This document shows positions 20,271 through 30,381 of a DNA stretch of 64,000 bases, one piece after another (the stretch's first letter is position 1; every line of letters starts with the position of its first letter). The stretch comes from Leishmania infantum JPCM5. Its lineage: Eukaryota > Euglenozoa > Kinetoplastea > Trypanosomatida > Trypanosomatidae. The stretch lies in NCBI RefSeq assembly GCF_000002875.2, contig NC_009417.2:725929-789928 (forward strand). Direction: 5' to 3'. Both the position numbers and the translations under genes were made by a program. Below the pieces are notes generated by a model, which saw nothing but the letters and a program-made list of their open reading frames with translations, was not told the origin of the DNA and did not search any database.

Positions 20271-22227
20271 CACTGACAGACGTAGAGCAACTCTTACTAG
20301 TCCACCAGAAAGTAGGCATGCCGGAGGTGCTCACGTAACGATCCACTTTCATGAGTCGGGGCGAGAAGAGGAGGAAGGTGCGGGAATGAAGCGGAGAGAG
20401 GAAGGGAGAAGTGCTCCACGGAAGCCCTTGTAGACAGTAGCACAGGCGCTCTCTCTCCTCAAGCTCCCATCTCCGTGTCTGCCTCAAAACACCGGTGGCT
20501 GCTCAGCCGCGCTTTTCCTTTCTCTTCCTCTTGCCGCTCCTCTGCCTTTGCCTTGCCGCCCTTCGTGAACAGCCCTCATATCGACTGCTAAAAGTGCCCT
20601 TCTGTTATTTGGTGCCCTGTGTGTGTGCGTTTGTGTCTCTCCTTCTCTCTATAGGTGTGCACATGTGGGTGTTTGCGTTTGTGCCAGCGTGTTCGTGTGC
20701 GTGAGTATTTTTGTTCTTTTCGCTTGCTGATGTTGTGTGTTGGTCGATCGCTTGCTGCGCCATTGGTCCTCTCTCTCGCTCTCTCTGTCTGCCCTTCCCT
20801 ACCGTATCCCTTGGTCTCGCTGTGCTTCCCATTCCATGCCGGCCTACCTGCCAAGCCTCTCTGCCGGGGTGCGCCTTGCATGTGTATGTTTGTATGTATG
20901 TGTGTGCTTGTGCGCGATGCGCGCGGCATGGCGGTGTCTGCTCTTGGTACCTCAAACGGCCCTTCTTTTTCTTGCTCGCTTCGATTGTGAAATTTGTTTT
21001 CTAAGAATTCGGTGCGCATCTTCGCGCATCCCGTGCCCATCCGCACATACAATGTCACAGACGTGTCTGCGCCGTCGAACCCAGTGCATCTGTGTCGCAT
21101 CAGATCTTGTGCTTAGGCGTGCGTTATATATATATATGTGTGTGCGTGTGTGTGCGCCTGGGCGTGCTACGCATTTGTGCGATGAGCGTGCCTCCTCTCT
21201 TCCCCGTCCTTGGTCGTTTCGGCGCGTTGCTATCCTTTGTTTTTTTTTGTTTCGCTCTTGCCGTTCTACTGAGCCTGGTGCGGTCTTAACATCAAAGACT
21301 GCCGCGGAACAATAGCAGCCAAACCTTGGTCCTCGCCCTCATCGCCCACAAAAAGGAGCGGAAGAGCCTGGCGGCACAGCGCCAACACGAGTCGAGAGAG
21401 CGAAGGGCTATACAAGCAGAAAGCGAAGCGGTTAAGCCTCTGCCATCGTAGGACTCCAGCGCCTCGTTGCCTTCGACGCGAAGGGTAAGGGCATTGAGGA
21501 TAGCGAAGAGCACTGTGTGCTGGTGCTGAGAACATGTAGGTGGGCGGAAGGGGTGGAGAGAAGAAGTGCACTCGCAAGCTGTGTGTTCTGCTGTCGTAAG
21601 GAGTGCTGCGGGCGCGATTTACTCCTCTCCGTGTGTGCGCGTGCCCGCTTTTCTCTCTCGCTATCCATTTCAGACCTCATCCACCGCCGTCGCCGCCACC
21701 ACCACCGCCCTCTCGCGAGGCGAGAGAGGTCTGCCCAGGTGCATGGCTGGCCCGTCGACTTCCATGCGATTTTTCCCGCGTCCCTCTTCTCCATCCTCCG
21801 GGTACGATTGCCATCGTTCTATTTCATTCGTGTCTTTTCCTCCATCGCGTTCACCGTGTCGACCTCGCTGATGCACCCGCACGGTGGATGCACTTCCTCT
21901 CCCATCTCTGCCACGCACTCGTGCGCAAACAAAGTGGCAGCTGTACACGGGAACAGGCACAAGGATAGGCTCACACGTGCGGCGCGTTTTTTTTTTTGCG
22001 GTTGTTGCTGTTTCCTGCTCTATTATAAGAGCGAAGCGCATCCGAGCCTCGCACAAGTGCGCGCTGAACAGCATCACCATCCAACTCAGCTCCTTATCTT
22101 CTTGAACCTAGCAAAGAAAAAAAAAACATTTTCTTTTTTTGTCTGTAATAGCGGCGACCGAAAGCGAGGCAGGCAGACAGACAGATACATCCCCGTCTTC
22201 CTCTCGTCTTCCATTTTTCGGTACGCG

Positions 22228-22263
22228 TGATCTGCCTCTGCTACCTTTCCTTTGGCAACTCAG
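22228..22263 (+). promoter_or_regulatory. Candidate spliced-leader acceptor for GRWD1
   Basis: TCTGCCTCTGCTACCTTTCC and nearby pyrimidines precede a CAG at 22261-22263, 46 bases ahead of the ATG at 22309. Confidence 0.4.
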
Positions 22264-22308
22264 TCCTGCGTCTCGAGCCTGCTCCTCAGTGCTTGAAACT
22301 CAGACCCG

Positions 22309-24063
22309 ATGAGGCGCGGAGCGAAGCGGTCGTCGCGAGACGGGGAGGACGTCCCCGGGACACGCGCCCGCACCAAAGACGCTGAGGAGATGCGAAAGGA
22401 AGAAGCGCGTCGGCAGCGTGAGCTGGAGGAGGCGAAGCAGCAGGCGGAGCTCGAAGACGACGACAGCTGGGAAGATGACGACAGCGACGCTGAAGACATC
22501 GACGACGGCGACGGTGACGAAGAGGAAATCATTGAGGCGAGCGACGAGGACGATGATGAATACGCCGAGTTCCAGAAGGAATCGTCGGCTCACATCACAA
22601 ACGGCATCAAGTCTATCTCCTTCAAGGAGGCCGGCGAGGCGGGTGCCGACGACGATGACGAGGCCGGCGGTGCTGCGGCGGTGTCAGTGTGGCGCGGCGA
22701 CATTGAAGGTGCCGCCTTTGGCGAGGCGGAGGGCGGCGAGCCGATAAAGCTAGAGTTCTCCAACAAGGCCTACGATGCTTTCTTCCAGCTGCGCACCGAG
22801 TATCCGTGCCTGTCTTTTGATGTCGTGAAGGACAACAAGGACAACCACACCAAGTACCCGCTCTCCACGGTGCTGGTGTGCGGCACGCAAGCGGATCAGC
22901 AGGCCCGCAACGAGTTGCTGGTGCTCTATGTAACGAACATGTGCCGCACCAAGTACGACGTAGCCAGCGACAACGACAGCGAGGAAGACTACATCGGCGA
23001 AGAGGACGATAGCGAGGAGGACGAGGACGACGAGGCCGGCGAGGACGTGAACGCTGGCGAGCCGGTGGTGCACCACCGCGTCATCAAACACTACGGCACC
23101 GCCAACCGCGTGCGCTGCTGCCCGCAGAACAACCCTGCGAGTGGCAGTCAGCTCGTGGCCGTCTGGTCCGAAGCCGGCCACGTGCAGGTCTTCGACATCG
23201 AGTCGGAGGTGCGTGCCCTGACAGACTTCTCGAACTGGTCGAAGGAGCAGGCGCAGGTGTGGAAGCAGCAATCGGCTGGGGGGCAGAGTAAGAAGGCGCA
23301 GCCGCTGAAGTTCTGCACGCCGTCGACGTCGCACAAGACGGAGGGCTACGGACTCGACTGGAGCCCGGTGCAGGCGAGCGTCTTCGCGTCGGGTGACTGC
23401 GCCGGTTCTCTGTTCGTGTGGCAGCCCACGGACGACGGCCGGTGGAAGAGCGCAGCAAGCAGCACCGTACCTGGCGCTATGTCGATTGAGGAGATTCAGT
23501 GGAGTCCGACGCAGGCGGATGTGCTCATCACCGCCCGCGCCGGCGGCCTAGTGGAGGTGTGGGACACGCGTGACATGCGGGCCTGCAAGATTTCGTTTCA
23601 GGCGGACCCCTCCGACATCAACGTGGCTGACTGGAACCGTGCCCGGCAAGCGTCGCACCTGCTCGTGACAGGTGCCGAGAGCGGCGCCGTTGCGGTGTGG
23701 GATCTGCGGCGCATCGCCACTCCGGAGCCGATCCAGCGCATTGCACTTCACAAGAAGGCCATCACGTCCGTCGAGTTTGCGCCGCACAACGAGAGCGTCC
23801 TGTCCGTTGTCAGCGATGATGGACGCTGCACCTTGTGGGACCTGTCGCTGGAGCGGGACTTTAACGAGGAGCAGGAGGCGGTGGGCGAGCTGTTTAGCGG
23901 GAAGCTGAAGGAGTACCCCGATCAGTTGATGTTTCATCATCAGGGGCTGGTGCACCCGAAGGAGGCGCACTGGCACACGCAGGTCCCCGGCATGGTGGTG
24001 ACGACGGATTACGAGGGCCTCAATCTCTTCCGCCCCATGAACTGGAAGTCCTTGATGCGTTGA
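22309..24063 (+). CDS. GRWD1: Glutamate-rich WD-repeat ribosome assembly protein (GRWD1/Rrb1)
   Basis: A 584-residue protein. A basic start is followed by a long acidic block (about 50-85, DDDSWEDDDSDAED and beyond) and a CAF1C-type N-terminal helix region (about 145-165, FSNKAYDAFFQLRTEYPCL SFD). A second acidic insert lies at about 222-244. WD repeats run from about 270 to 575, with visible repeat cores YGLDWSPVQ, IEEIQWSPTQ, VWDTRDMRACK, AVWDLRRI, SVEFAPHNES and TLWDLSLERD. This order matches GRWD1 and yeast Rrb1, the nuclear chaperone that delivers ribosomal protein uL3 during early 60S assembly. The acidic blocks are typical of histone or ribosomal-protein chaperones. Length and architecture are normal for the family. 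Confidence 0.95.
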   Translation: MRRGAKRSSRDGEDVPGTRARTKDAEEMRKEEARRQRELEEAKQQAELEDDDSWEDDDSDAEDIDDGDGDEEEIIEASDEDDDEYAEFQKESSAHITNGIKSISFKEAGEAGADDDDEAGGAAAVSVWRGDIEGAAFGEAEGGEPIKLEFSNKAYDAFFQLRTEYPCLSFDVVKDNKDNHTKYPLSTVLVCGTQADQQARNELLVLYVTNMCRTKYDVASDNDSEEDYIGEEDDSEEDEDDEAGEDVNAGEPVVHHRVIKHYGTANRVRCCPQNNPASGSQLVAVWSEAGHVQVFDIESEVRALTDFSNWSKEQAQVWKQQSAGGQSKKAQPLKFCTPSTSHKTEGYGLDWSPVQASVFASGDCAGSLFVWQPTDDGRWKSAASSTVPGAMSIEEIQWSPTQADVLITARAGGLVEVWDTRDMRACKISFQADPSDINVADWNRARQASHLLVTGAESGAVAVWDLRRIATPEPIQRIALHKKAITSVEFAPHNESVLSVVSDDGRCTLWDLSLERDFNEEQEAVGELFSGKLKEYPDQLMFHHQGLVHPKEAHWHTQVPGMVVTTDYEGLNLFRPMNWKSLMR

Positions 24064-25249
24064 GGAAAGTGGAAGTGGAAGGTGAACACGAAAAGCGTGT
24101 GAGAGAAAAGATGTGCTCTCGAGTAGTTTTCAAGCTCCACGAGATGGAATGGGGGCGGTGGTGAGGGGAGGGCCTCGCTTTCCGCGTGCTCGGCTGCCAA
24201 CGAACCGCCGTCCGGCTGCGGCTACTCTTTCGAGCGTCTTCCTCGTCGCTTCCTTTCCTGCCCGCCTCTTTCTCTCTCGGGCCCCTTGTCTTCTCTACCG
24301 CCTTTTTAACGGAGAAGAATGGGATGTGTGACGGCGTGCTCTCCTCCTCTCTCCGCCCTTCTCCCCGCTCCTCTCTCCCCCCGTGCGCGTTGGTGCATGT
24401 CGGTGCGGTTTGTTGTGTCGTGGTCATGCGTGCCATGGCGCGCGAGTTGGAGACGCCAGCCATCAAGGAAGAAAAAAAAGAAAAAAGGACTAGGCGGCGG
24501 CAACGACCACTGCTAGCACAACCGGCGCCGGAGCCCAGATTTAACTGACAGACTCTCGAATAATGCGTGACGAAGCCCGCGCGTTCTAACAAACTGAAGC
24601 GAGAAGAGGAATCAAACGAAAAAGGAAAACGTTGGATGCTGTTTTCGGGGTGCTGGACGCCGACTCAATACACGCACACGCACAAATCCATGGCCTCAAC
24701 TGCTTGGCCCAGCGTCTGTCGCGATCCAGAGGTGCCTAGCAAGATTGCCGCGAGTTCTGTTCTACCGCAGCAGTGAGCTCGCGCGCATATGAGTGTTGGC
24801 GCATTTCACTGCAAGATGCTCCGCCCCCGCCTCCTCCCCCTCTTCGCACAGGGACTCGTTTTTTTTTTATCGCAGCCAAAGTTGTGCGTGCGTGTGCGGT
24901 GTGACTCGCTCTTCTTCCTTTACATTCCGATGCGCACCCTTTCTCTCCTGTATTCCTCTCTTTCCTCTCTTTCCTCACGCACGCGCACACACGCACGCAC
25001 GCACGCACTCTCTTTCTCTGTTTGTATGGCATACGTGTGCCTGTGCGGTCTCCTCCTGTGACACAAGATCACGCATTTCCGTGGACGGCAACCGACGCAA
25101 AAACAACAACGCACGAAGCAGGAAACACACAAGGTAGTGGACTATCGAAGCGTCTCACGTGCTTCTTGCTCTCTTGGTTACCCCCACTCGCAAGGTGCCC
25201 TTCCCATACCGACACGCGTACACGATCTCGCCAGCGCATCGATTGAATC
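24064..25249. other. Intergenic spacer
   Basis: No supported gene. An A-rich patch at 24470-24487, CT-rich tracts, T9 at 24859-24868 and a short CGCA/CACA repeat at 24978-25005. The splice region for the Pho88-family gene probably lies within 25140-25240. Confidence 0.55.
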
Positions 25250-25819
25250 ATGAACATTCTTTTACCGCTAACGATCTTGATTGTGAGCTGGAGCCTGGAC
25301 AGCACAGATCCTGATGTCCAAAAGCGAATCTTTTTCATTTTCGCCTTAGTGCACACCGCAATCATGTGCATGGCTATCTACCTCTTCTTCGAAATTTGGC
25401 GCTGTGACGACCACACCCTCCTCCAGGTCAAGGACCCCTACTCCGACAAGGAGAGTATTCAGAAGCAGTGGGAGTACGACATCGGGAAGCTGCGTGACCT
25501 GATATTGACCAATATTGGCTTCTCTGCGGGGATCAGCACGTTCTTTGCCTTGCGCTACGGCATCTACTTCCCCCTGCTGTTGCAGAGCCTTAACAATCCC
25601 AAGGCGCTTTACCACTCGGAGCTGTTCCGCATCTACGCGAAGAGGGAAAAGGCGGAGGGCGAGCTGCAGCGTCCGTGGAAGGAGACGAACACTATACCCG
25701 AGTGGGCGAAGATGCTCTGGAATCAGAGCGAGAAGGACTCCGGAAAACTGCTCGCCAGCAGCGGGCTGGCTTTGCAGAGCCCGACTGGGGGCAGCAAGGC
25801 GCTGCGCAAGCGCAGGTAG
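25250..25819 (+). CDS. Pho88/SND3-family ER membrane protein
   Basis: A 189-residue protein with hydrophobic segments at about 2-16, 27-48 and a weaker one around 84-103. The region from YDIGKLRDLILTNIGFSAG through YFPLLLQSLNNPKALYHSEL to the GELQRPWKE motif follows the Pho88 pattern, in which a YD..-type helix leads to PL.MQSI.P.K. and then G.L.RPFK. Yeast Pho88 (SND3) is 188 residues, almost identical in length. Pho88/SND3 is an abundant ER membrane protein, first linked to phosphate uptake and later to SRP-independent targeting of membrane proteins. Which role applies here cannot be read from sequence. The C-terminus is basic (SKALRKRR). Confidence 0.85.
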   Translation: MNILLPLTILIVSWSLDSTDPDVQKRIFFIFALVHTAIMCMAIYLFFEIWRCDDHTLLQVKDPYSDKESIQKQWEYDIGKLRDLILTNIGFSAGISTFFALRYGIYFPLLLQSLNNPKALYHSELFRIYAKREKAEGELQRPWKETNTIPEWAKMLWNQSEKDSGKLLASSGLALQSPTGGSKALRKRR

Positions 25820-26565
25820 GGCTGCCGCGGAGCTGGTGGTACTCCCGTGAGAGGAATGAAAGAGGGCCTCTGTCACTGGGATTCTGGTTAGTCCTGACAG
25901 AGCTCGCTTCCACTGCTACGCCCTCTTCTTCCTCTCGTTACCGCGGGCCTGTGCCTTCCTCCTCCCTCCGTCACAACACATCGAGCAAGGTAAAACAAAA
26001 ACAAAACAAAAGCAAACAAACTTATCCCGACCAAGGACAGGTGAGACCACACATACACTGGCAACCTCTGTGCAAGCGGCCGATGGGATTCAGTTGGTGG
26101 TGACTTCAGAGAGAGAGGCGGCGACCGATGGGGCGCGCTCCTTGAGAGAGGCGAATTGCGTAGCCTAGTAACGCGGAGGGAAAGTGAGGTCGTGGTGCCT
26201 CTCTTCCTCGCGCCTGTGTGTGTGTATGCACACGTCATGGACTCGCATACAGACAGTTGCGGGCACACCAACTCATGCAGCGCAGAGAAGGGAGCCTGTA
26301 GAAGCTATGCAGACATGCGCCAGAAATGGCTTTGCTCCTTTTTTCTTCCATTCTGTACCGGCTGTACCGTGTGCTGCCTCGATATATCCTTGCACGGCAC
26401 TCCCTTTCTGCCCTCCATTTCTCTCTGCACCGGATCGCTCTCCGGGTTGGTTACCGCAAAGGAAAAAAGGCACGACTACACGCGCAGCCACGCACGCACG
26501 CCATTGCCACCTCCCTCTCTACATGTATTGGGCTCGTCTGTCCACGACATACGAACATCTTGACA
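25820..26565. other. Intergenic spacer
   Basis: No supported gene. An A-rich (AAAAC)n-like patch lies at about 25990-26020. CT-rich sequence at 26395-26450 and 26505-26520 could act as splice region for the next reading frame. Confidence 0.5.
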
Positions 26566-27090
26566 ATGCCGTTGACCAGAAACAACTGCACATTTTGCCA
26601 GTACTTTCACGCTCAGCATGACGCCGTCCGATGCTCCTGCGCCGCGTGTTGGCGTCGGCGTCGCAGTGGCGACTCCGCCAGCGCCGCTGGAAGGATTGCG
26701 CCTCCGAATTCAGTGAGTGAGGCACGGATATCGAGCCACTTTGTGACCTCCAGCCCGGCTGACGGCTCTGTAGCGACAGCTTCTGTCGCAGATGCGGAGG
26801 TGCCACCGGTAGTTGCTGAAGGACCGTGCCCGCACAGCGCCGCTCCGTACCACCACTGCCGCGGCTGCGTCCTGCCTCCGTATTTTGAACGTCAGCAGGC
26901 TCACTGGGATGGCCACGCAGTCATGTGCGCACCGAGTGCCCGCCAGAGCGCAGGGCGCAGCCGCTCTGCAACGTCTCGATATCGCCGTGGGACGAGCCGT
27001 GTCAAGGCGCCGATGCCACCTCTCCCTCAGTACGCCGCGCATGAGGTGCCAATCATGGGACCGCTGGCATCTCTCTACATAAAGTCGTAG
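26566..27090 (+). CDS. Small Cys/His-rich hypothetical protein
   Basis: A 174-residue reading frame starting MPLTRNN. It has two Cys/His clusters: CTFCQYFHAQH...CSCAAC near the N-terminus (about 8-28) and CPHSAAPYHHCRGC in the middle (about 88-101). A final WDGHAVMC follows, then an Arg/Ser-rich tail ending PLASLYIKS. The spacing suggests zinc binding but matches no named finger known to me. Base composition is like neighbouring genes, and the position between two real genes with adequate spacing supports it. The ATG at 26566 is preferred because the upstream extension is compositionally poor. A chance frame is still possible. Confidence 0.5.
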   Translation: MPLTRNNCTFCQYFHAQHDAVRCSCAACWRRRRSGDSASAAGRIAPPNSVSEARISSHFVTSSPADGSVATASVADAEVPPVVAEGPCPHSAAPYHHCRGCVLPPYFERQQAHWDGHAVMCAPSARQSAGRSRSATSRYRRGTSRVKAPMPPLPQYAAHEVPIMGPLASLYIKS

Positions 27091-27956
27091 AATGTCGCAC
27101 ATTGCACAGCCCTCGAGCAGCCACTCACTCCTATGCGAGCATCGTCTTGACACATACACACAGGCGAGTGTGCAAGCGGCACCGTTTTAGGCATCTCTTC
27201 AGTGTGATTGCCCTTTTCCATCGGCTGTGTACTGCCCACCCCATCCCGCTTCGGCCCCGCCATCTCAGCTGCACCGCCAATCTTTCTCTTCTTTAGACTC
27301 GAAGTGCGCAATAGACCCGATTTGGCCGTGCCTCCTCTCTCTCTCTCGCGCGCGCGTTCCTGTTCCTGCGCAAGCGCATTTGCACCACCCTCCATGCAAA
27401 CCCGCCCTTGTGCTCTACACAGCGAGGATTCTCTGCACTGCCTGTGCACTGTTGTACGCCGGCAGTGGCCACCGCCGCATGTTGTACTTGCTTTACTCGT
27501 CCCGCACGCGTCTCTTCCTTCTGGGGCTCGTTCTTATTGTTTTGCTCCCTGCCGGTGCTATCCCGCCCGCACGGGAACCCCCACACAACGCTCCTTTCCC
27601 ACACATGCAGAGGTACACGCACGGCGTGTTTCCGTTTTCGTGCTGACGCCACACTTTTGCTCACCCCCTCTTTATCGAGCTCGCTCTGCCGTACTTCTCT
27701 CTCCCTGCCACCAACTCCATCGTCGTGCAGTAATCATTGACGAGGAAGAACAACAACGCCAAGCAACTCCCCCCTCCCCTCCTTAAGCCGAAGGACTGTT
27801 GAACCATCGCGGCAAGATAAACGGACCCACTTGCATTTGACCGAGCGCACCCACACACGCGCCAACCAGCCGACGGAGACGCGCACATCCCTCGGCCTTT
27901 CTCTCCGGCTTTGGCAACTTGCGTGCACTTGTTGTCTCGCATCATCGTCTTCTTGG
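27091..27956. other. Intergenic spacer
   Basis: No supported gene. A CT and CG-rich block at 27335-27356 and several chance frames (27208-27786) without motifs. The 90 bases ahead of 27957 are pyrimidine-rich and fit the leader of the next gene. Confidence 0.55.
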
Positions 27957-29027
27957 ATGTCTGCAAACACACCTCAGCACCACAAGGGCCATCAAGTCGC
28001 CGCCGGAGAGACTTTCTTCTACCGTCAGCATGTGCGTCCAGGCGTAGAGACGACCTTTCGCATTCGGCTTATTTCTGGCACCGCCAACCCAGACCTCACC
28101 GACAACGTGGCCAAGTGCCTGAACGTGGACAAGTGCCGCACGGAAATCAAACGGTTTGCTAACGGGGAGCTGAACATCAAGGTGGTCGACAATGTTCGCG
28201 GTGATGACTGCTTCATCATTCAGCCGACTGCCGGCGGCTTCGACACGGACGTCAATACGGCCATGATGGAGCTGCTGCTGCTGGTGCACACTCTGAAGCT
28301 GTCTTCGGCGAAACGAATTACGGCTATCGTGCCCTACTACGCGTATAGCCGCCAGGATCGCAAGAGTGAGCCGCGTGTGCCGATCTCTGCCTCAGCGGTG
28401 GCGCAGCTGCTGCAGTGCATGGGTGTTGACCGTGTCGTGACGATGGATCTGCACTGCGGTCAGATACAGGGCTTCTTCAGGAACATCCCGGTGGACAACC
28501 TGCTCATGTTCCCCGAGTTTGCCACATACCTGATGCGGCAGCCATGGTTTGACAAGAACCAAACCGTGGTAGTCTCGCCCGATGCCGGCGGCGTGGAGCG
28601 CGCCAACGTGCTGGCCGATCGCATCGGCGCTAGCCACATTGTTACCATCCTGAAGCGTCGCAAGGAGGCCGGAAAGGTGGACTCTATGCAGACGGTCGGT
28701 AACGTCCAGGGCTACACGTGCGTCATCGTCGACGATATGGTCGACACCGCGGGCACACTGTGCAAGGCGTGCGACCTACTGAAGGAGATGGGCGCGACGC
28801 GTGTCATTGCCTGCGCGAGCCACGGCATTTTGACCGATCCGGCGTGTGACCGCATTAACGCCTGCGAGGCACTGGAAGAGTTAGTGGTCTCCGACTCGAT
28901 TGATCAGCGCCTGACAACGGCGAAGTGCGATAAGCTGACCGTACTGACGACTGCACCTCTGCTGGCGCAAGCCGTGCACAGCCTCCACACGGAAGCGTCG
29001 TTGTCCTCTCTTTTTGTGAAGCTGTAG
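27957..29027 (+). CDS. PRPS: Ribose-phosphate pyrophosphokinase (PRPP synthetase)
   Basis: A 356-residue enzyme that makes PRPP from ribose 5-phosphate and ATP, feeding purine salvage, pyrimidine and NAD synthesis. Visible family motifs: RFANGELNIKV near the N-terminus, the catalytic flexible loop YSRQDRK (130-136) with the following PISASAVAQLL, the DLHCGQIQGFF block, VVSPDAGGVERAN, and the PRPP-binding loop VDDMVDTAGT (258-267). A 35-40 residue N-terminal extension precedes the core. The open frame begins upstream at a TTG, but the first in-frame ATG is 27957. Trypanosomatids cannot make purines de novo, so PRPP supply for salvage phosphoribosyltransferases is central. Several paralogues exist in these organisms and some are glycosomal; no C-terminal SKL signal is present here. 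Confidence 0.97.
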   Translation: MSANTPQHHKGHQVAAGETFFYRQHVRPGVETTFRIRLISGTANPDLTDNVAKCLNVDKCRTEIKRFANGELNIKVVDNVRGDDCFIIQPTAGGFDTDVNTAMMELLLLVHTLKLSSAKRITAIVPYYAYSRQDRKSEPRVPISASAVAQLLQCMGVDRVVTMDLHCGQIQGFFRNIPVDNLLMFPEFATYLMRQPWFDKNQTVVVSPDAGGVERANVLADRIGASHIVTILKRRKEAGKVDSMQTVGNVQGYTCVIVDDMVDTAGTLCKACDLLKEMGATRVIACASHGILTDPACDRINACEALEELVVSDSIDQRLTTAKCDKLTVLTTAPLLAQAVHSLHTEASLSSLFVKL

Positions 29028-30344
29028 CTCCCAGCTCCGCGACACTAGAAAGAGGCGCGCCCGTGCGTGCGCCACCGTCGCTTTCACGTTCATACACCCT
29101 AACATGAAAGCGTGCAGCAGTGGAAACACGAATAAAGCCGAACGCGCCCGCCCCTCCAAACAGAGAGAACGAAAGCGGCCCGAGAGGGCGAAGCGGAACT
29201 TCTTCATCCCTTTTCCGCCCGTCCCGCACCCGTTCCTTTTTTCCCGCCTCTCTCTCTCTCGTTTTTTTACCTTTTTGTTAACTTTCTGATCCTCGTATTT
29301 GTTCGCTTAATATCTTCGTGCGGATGTAGATGTGTGTGTGTGTGTGTGCGCAGGTGTGCATGGCGGGTTCTATGTGCTGTAGCCGGATGCGGGCGTCTGC
29401 GTGCCTGCAGGGGTGCGCGATGCCGTGGTGGTGGTGCGGGGGAAATCGGAGAGGCACTGCGTTTCCTTCTATACATTCACAATAACAAGGCGGAAAAAGA
29501 TAAACGAGTAGAGCAAAGGGCTCGTCTCACATTCCACAAGGCACGCACCCATACTTGCCATGCCGCGGATGTCTGCGGCGTTTTCTCTGGGTCAGGCTTG
29601 TGTGTGTGGGCGTTTTACTGTGGAGATTCATCGAGCTCGTCCTTATGGCCGTAAACGCGTGACGTGCATATTTTGTGAGATGTAGCAGGAGCGCCTATTT
29701 TGCTCTTCGTCCTTGAGTGTCGGTGTGCGCGCGCGCCTGCGAGGGGTCTCTCTCTTTTTTTCGCGCTCCACTTTTTTCTCGTGTTTGCGTGTGTTTGTTT
29801 GATGTTTACGTTTTGATTGATTTCGGGTGTCCTCTGCACATCCGCACAATGCTGGCAAACGTAAAGAACGCAACCGACAACAAACAACAGCAACCGACGG
29901 ACGGTATCCTTGACGGAAACGAAGAAAGAAATCAGGGACTCAACGTCGCGCTGGGAAGGACTATTGCGGCATCTGGTGCAGCCTCGCAGGGTGCGGCTAA
30001 TGCGTATCGAGGCACTCCATGCCAAAGAAAGAGCTATCCTGTGTGCGTGGCGCGCAGGCAGATTGCACACTTGTGACATTCGAGGTGAAGTTGGCAGTTG
30101 CAACATGGGCATCGAAGCGCCTCTGCCGGGGCTCTGGGTCTCCGGGGTGATGGAGAAAGCCGGAACCCCACTGTACCACGTCGCGGTCGGATGAGCACAC
30201 ACCATCGCGGGTATGTATGCGCAATAGTCAGTGCTTCGCTTCTCCGTTGGCACTCTTTTCGACCGCTTGATGTCCTCCGCCGCTCACTCGAACCGCTCCT
30301 CTCTCTCTCTCTTACACCGGCACTTTTCCTTTGCCTGCGATCAT

Positions 30345-30381
<37 letters not shown>

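Larger units (their letters stand above)
19828..22308. other. Long intergenic spacer (2.5 kb)
   Basis: No supported gene. It holds a CA microsatellite (20238-20268), many GT-rich stretches (20620-20700, 20880-20915), a TA/GT patch (21125-21150), T9-T13 runs (19886-19895, 21986-21998) and CT tracts. Overlapping open frames at 20655-21315 and 21517-22230 are compositionally simple and carry no motif. Confidence 0.55.

Noticed and set aside
21517..22230. 237-codon plus-strand frame
   Set aside because: Driven by CT, CCG and T-rich tracts; no motif, and it crosses long homopolymers.
29717..30076. 75-codon frame from ATG 29849 (MLANVKNATDN)
   Set aside because: Follows a pyrimidine-rich stretch and is compact, but shows no domain, no clear acceptor AG close by, and its second half runs into GC-rich sequence with chance open frames.
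30280..30300. TCGAACCGC, another tRNA T-loop-like string
   Set aside because: The flanks are CT repeats, no stem is possible.
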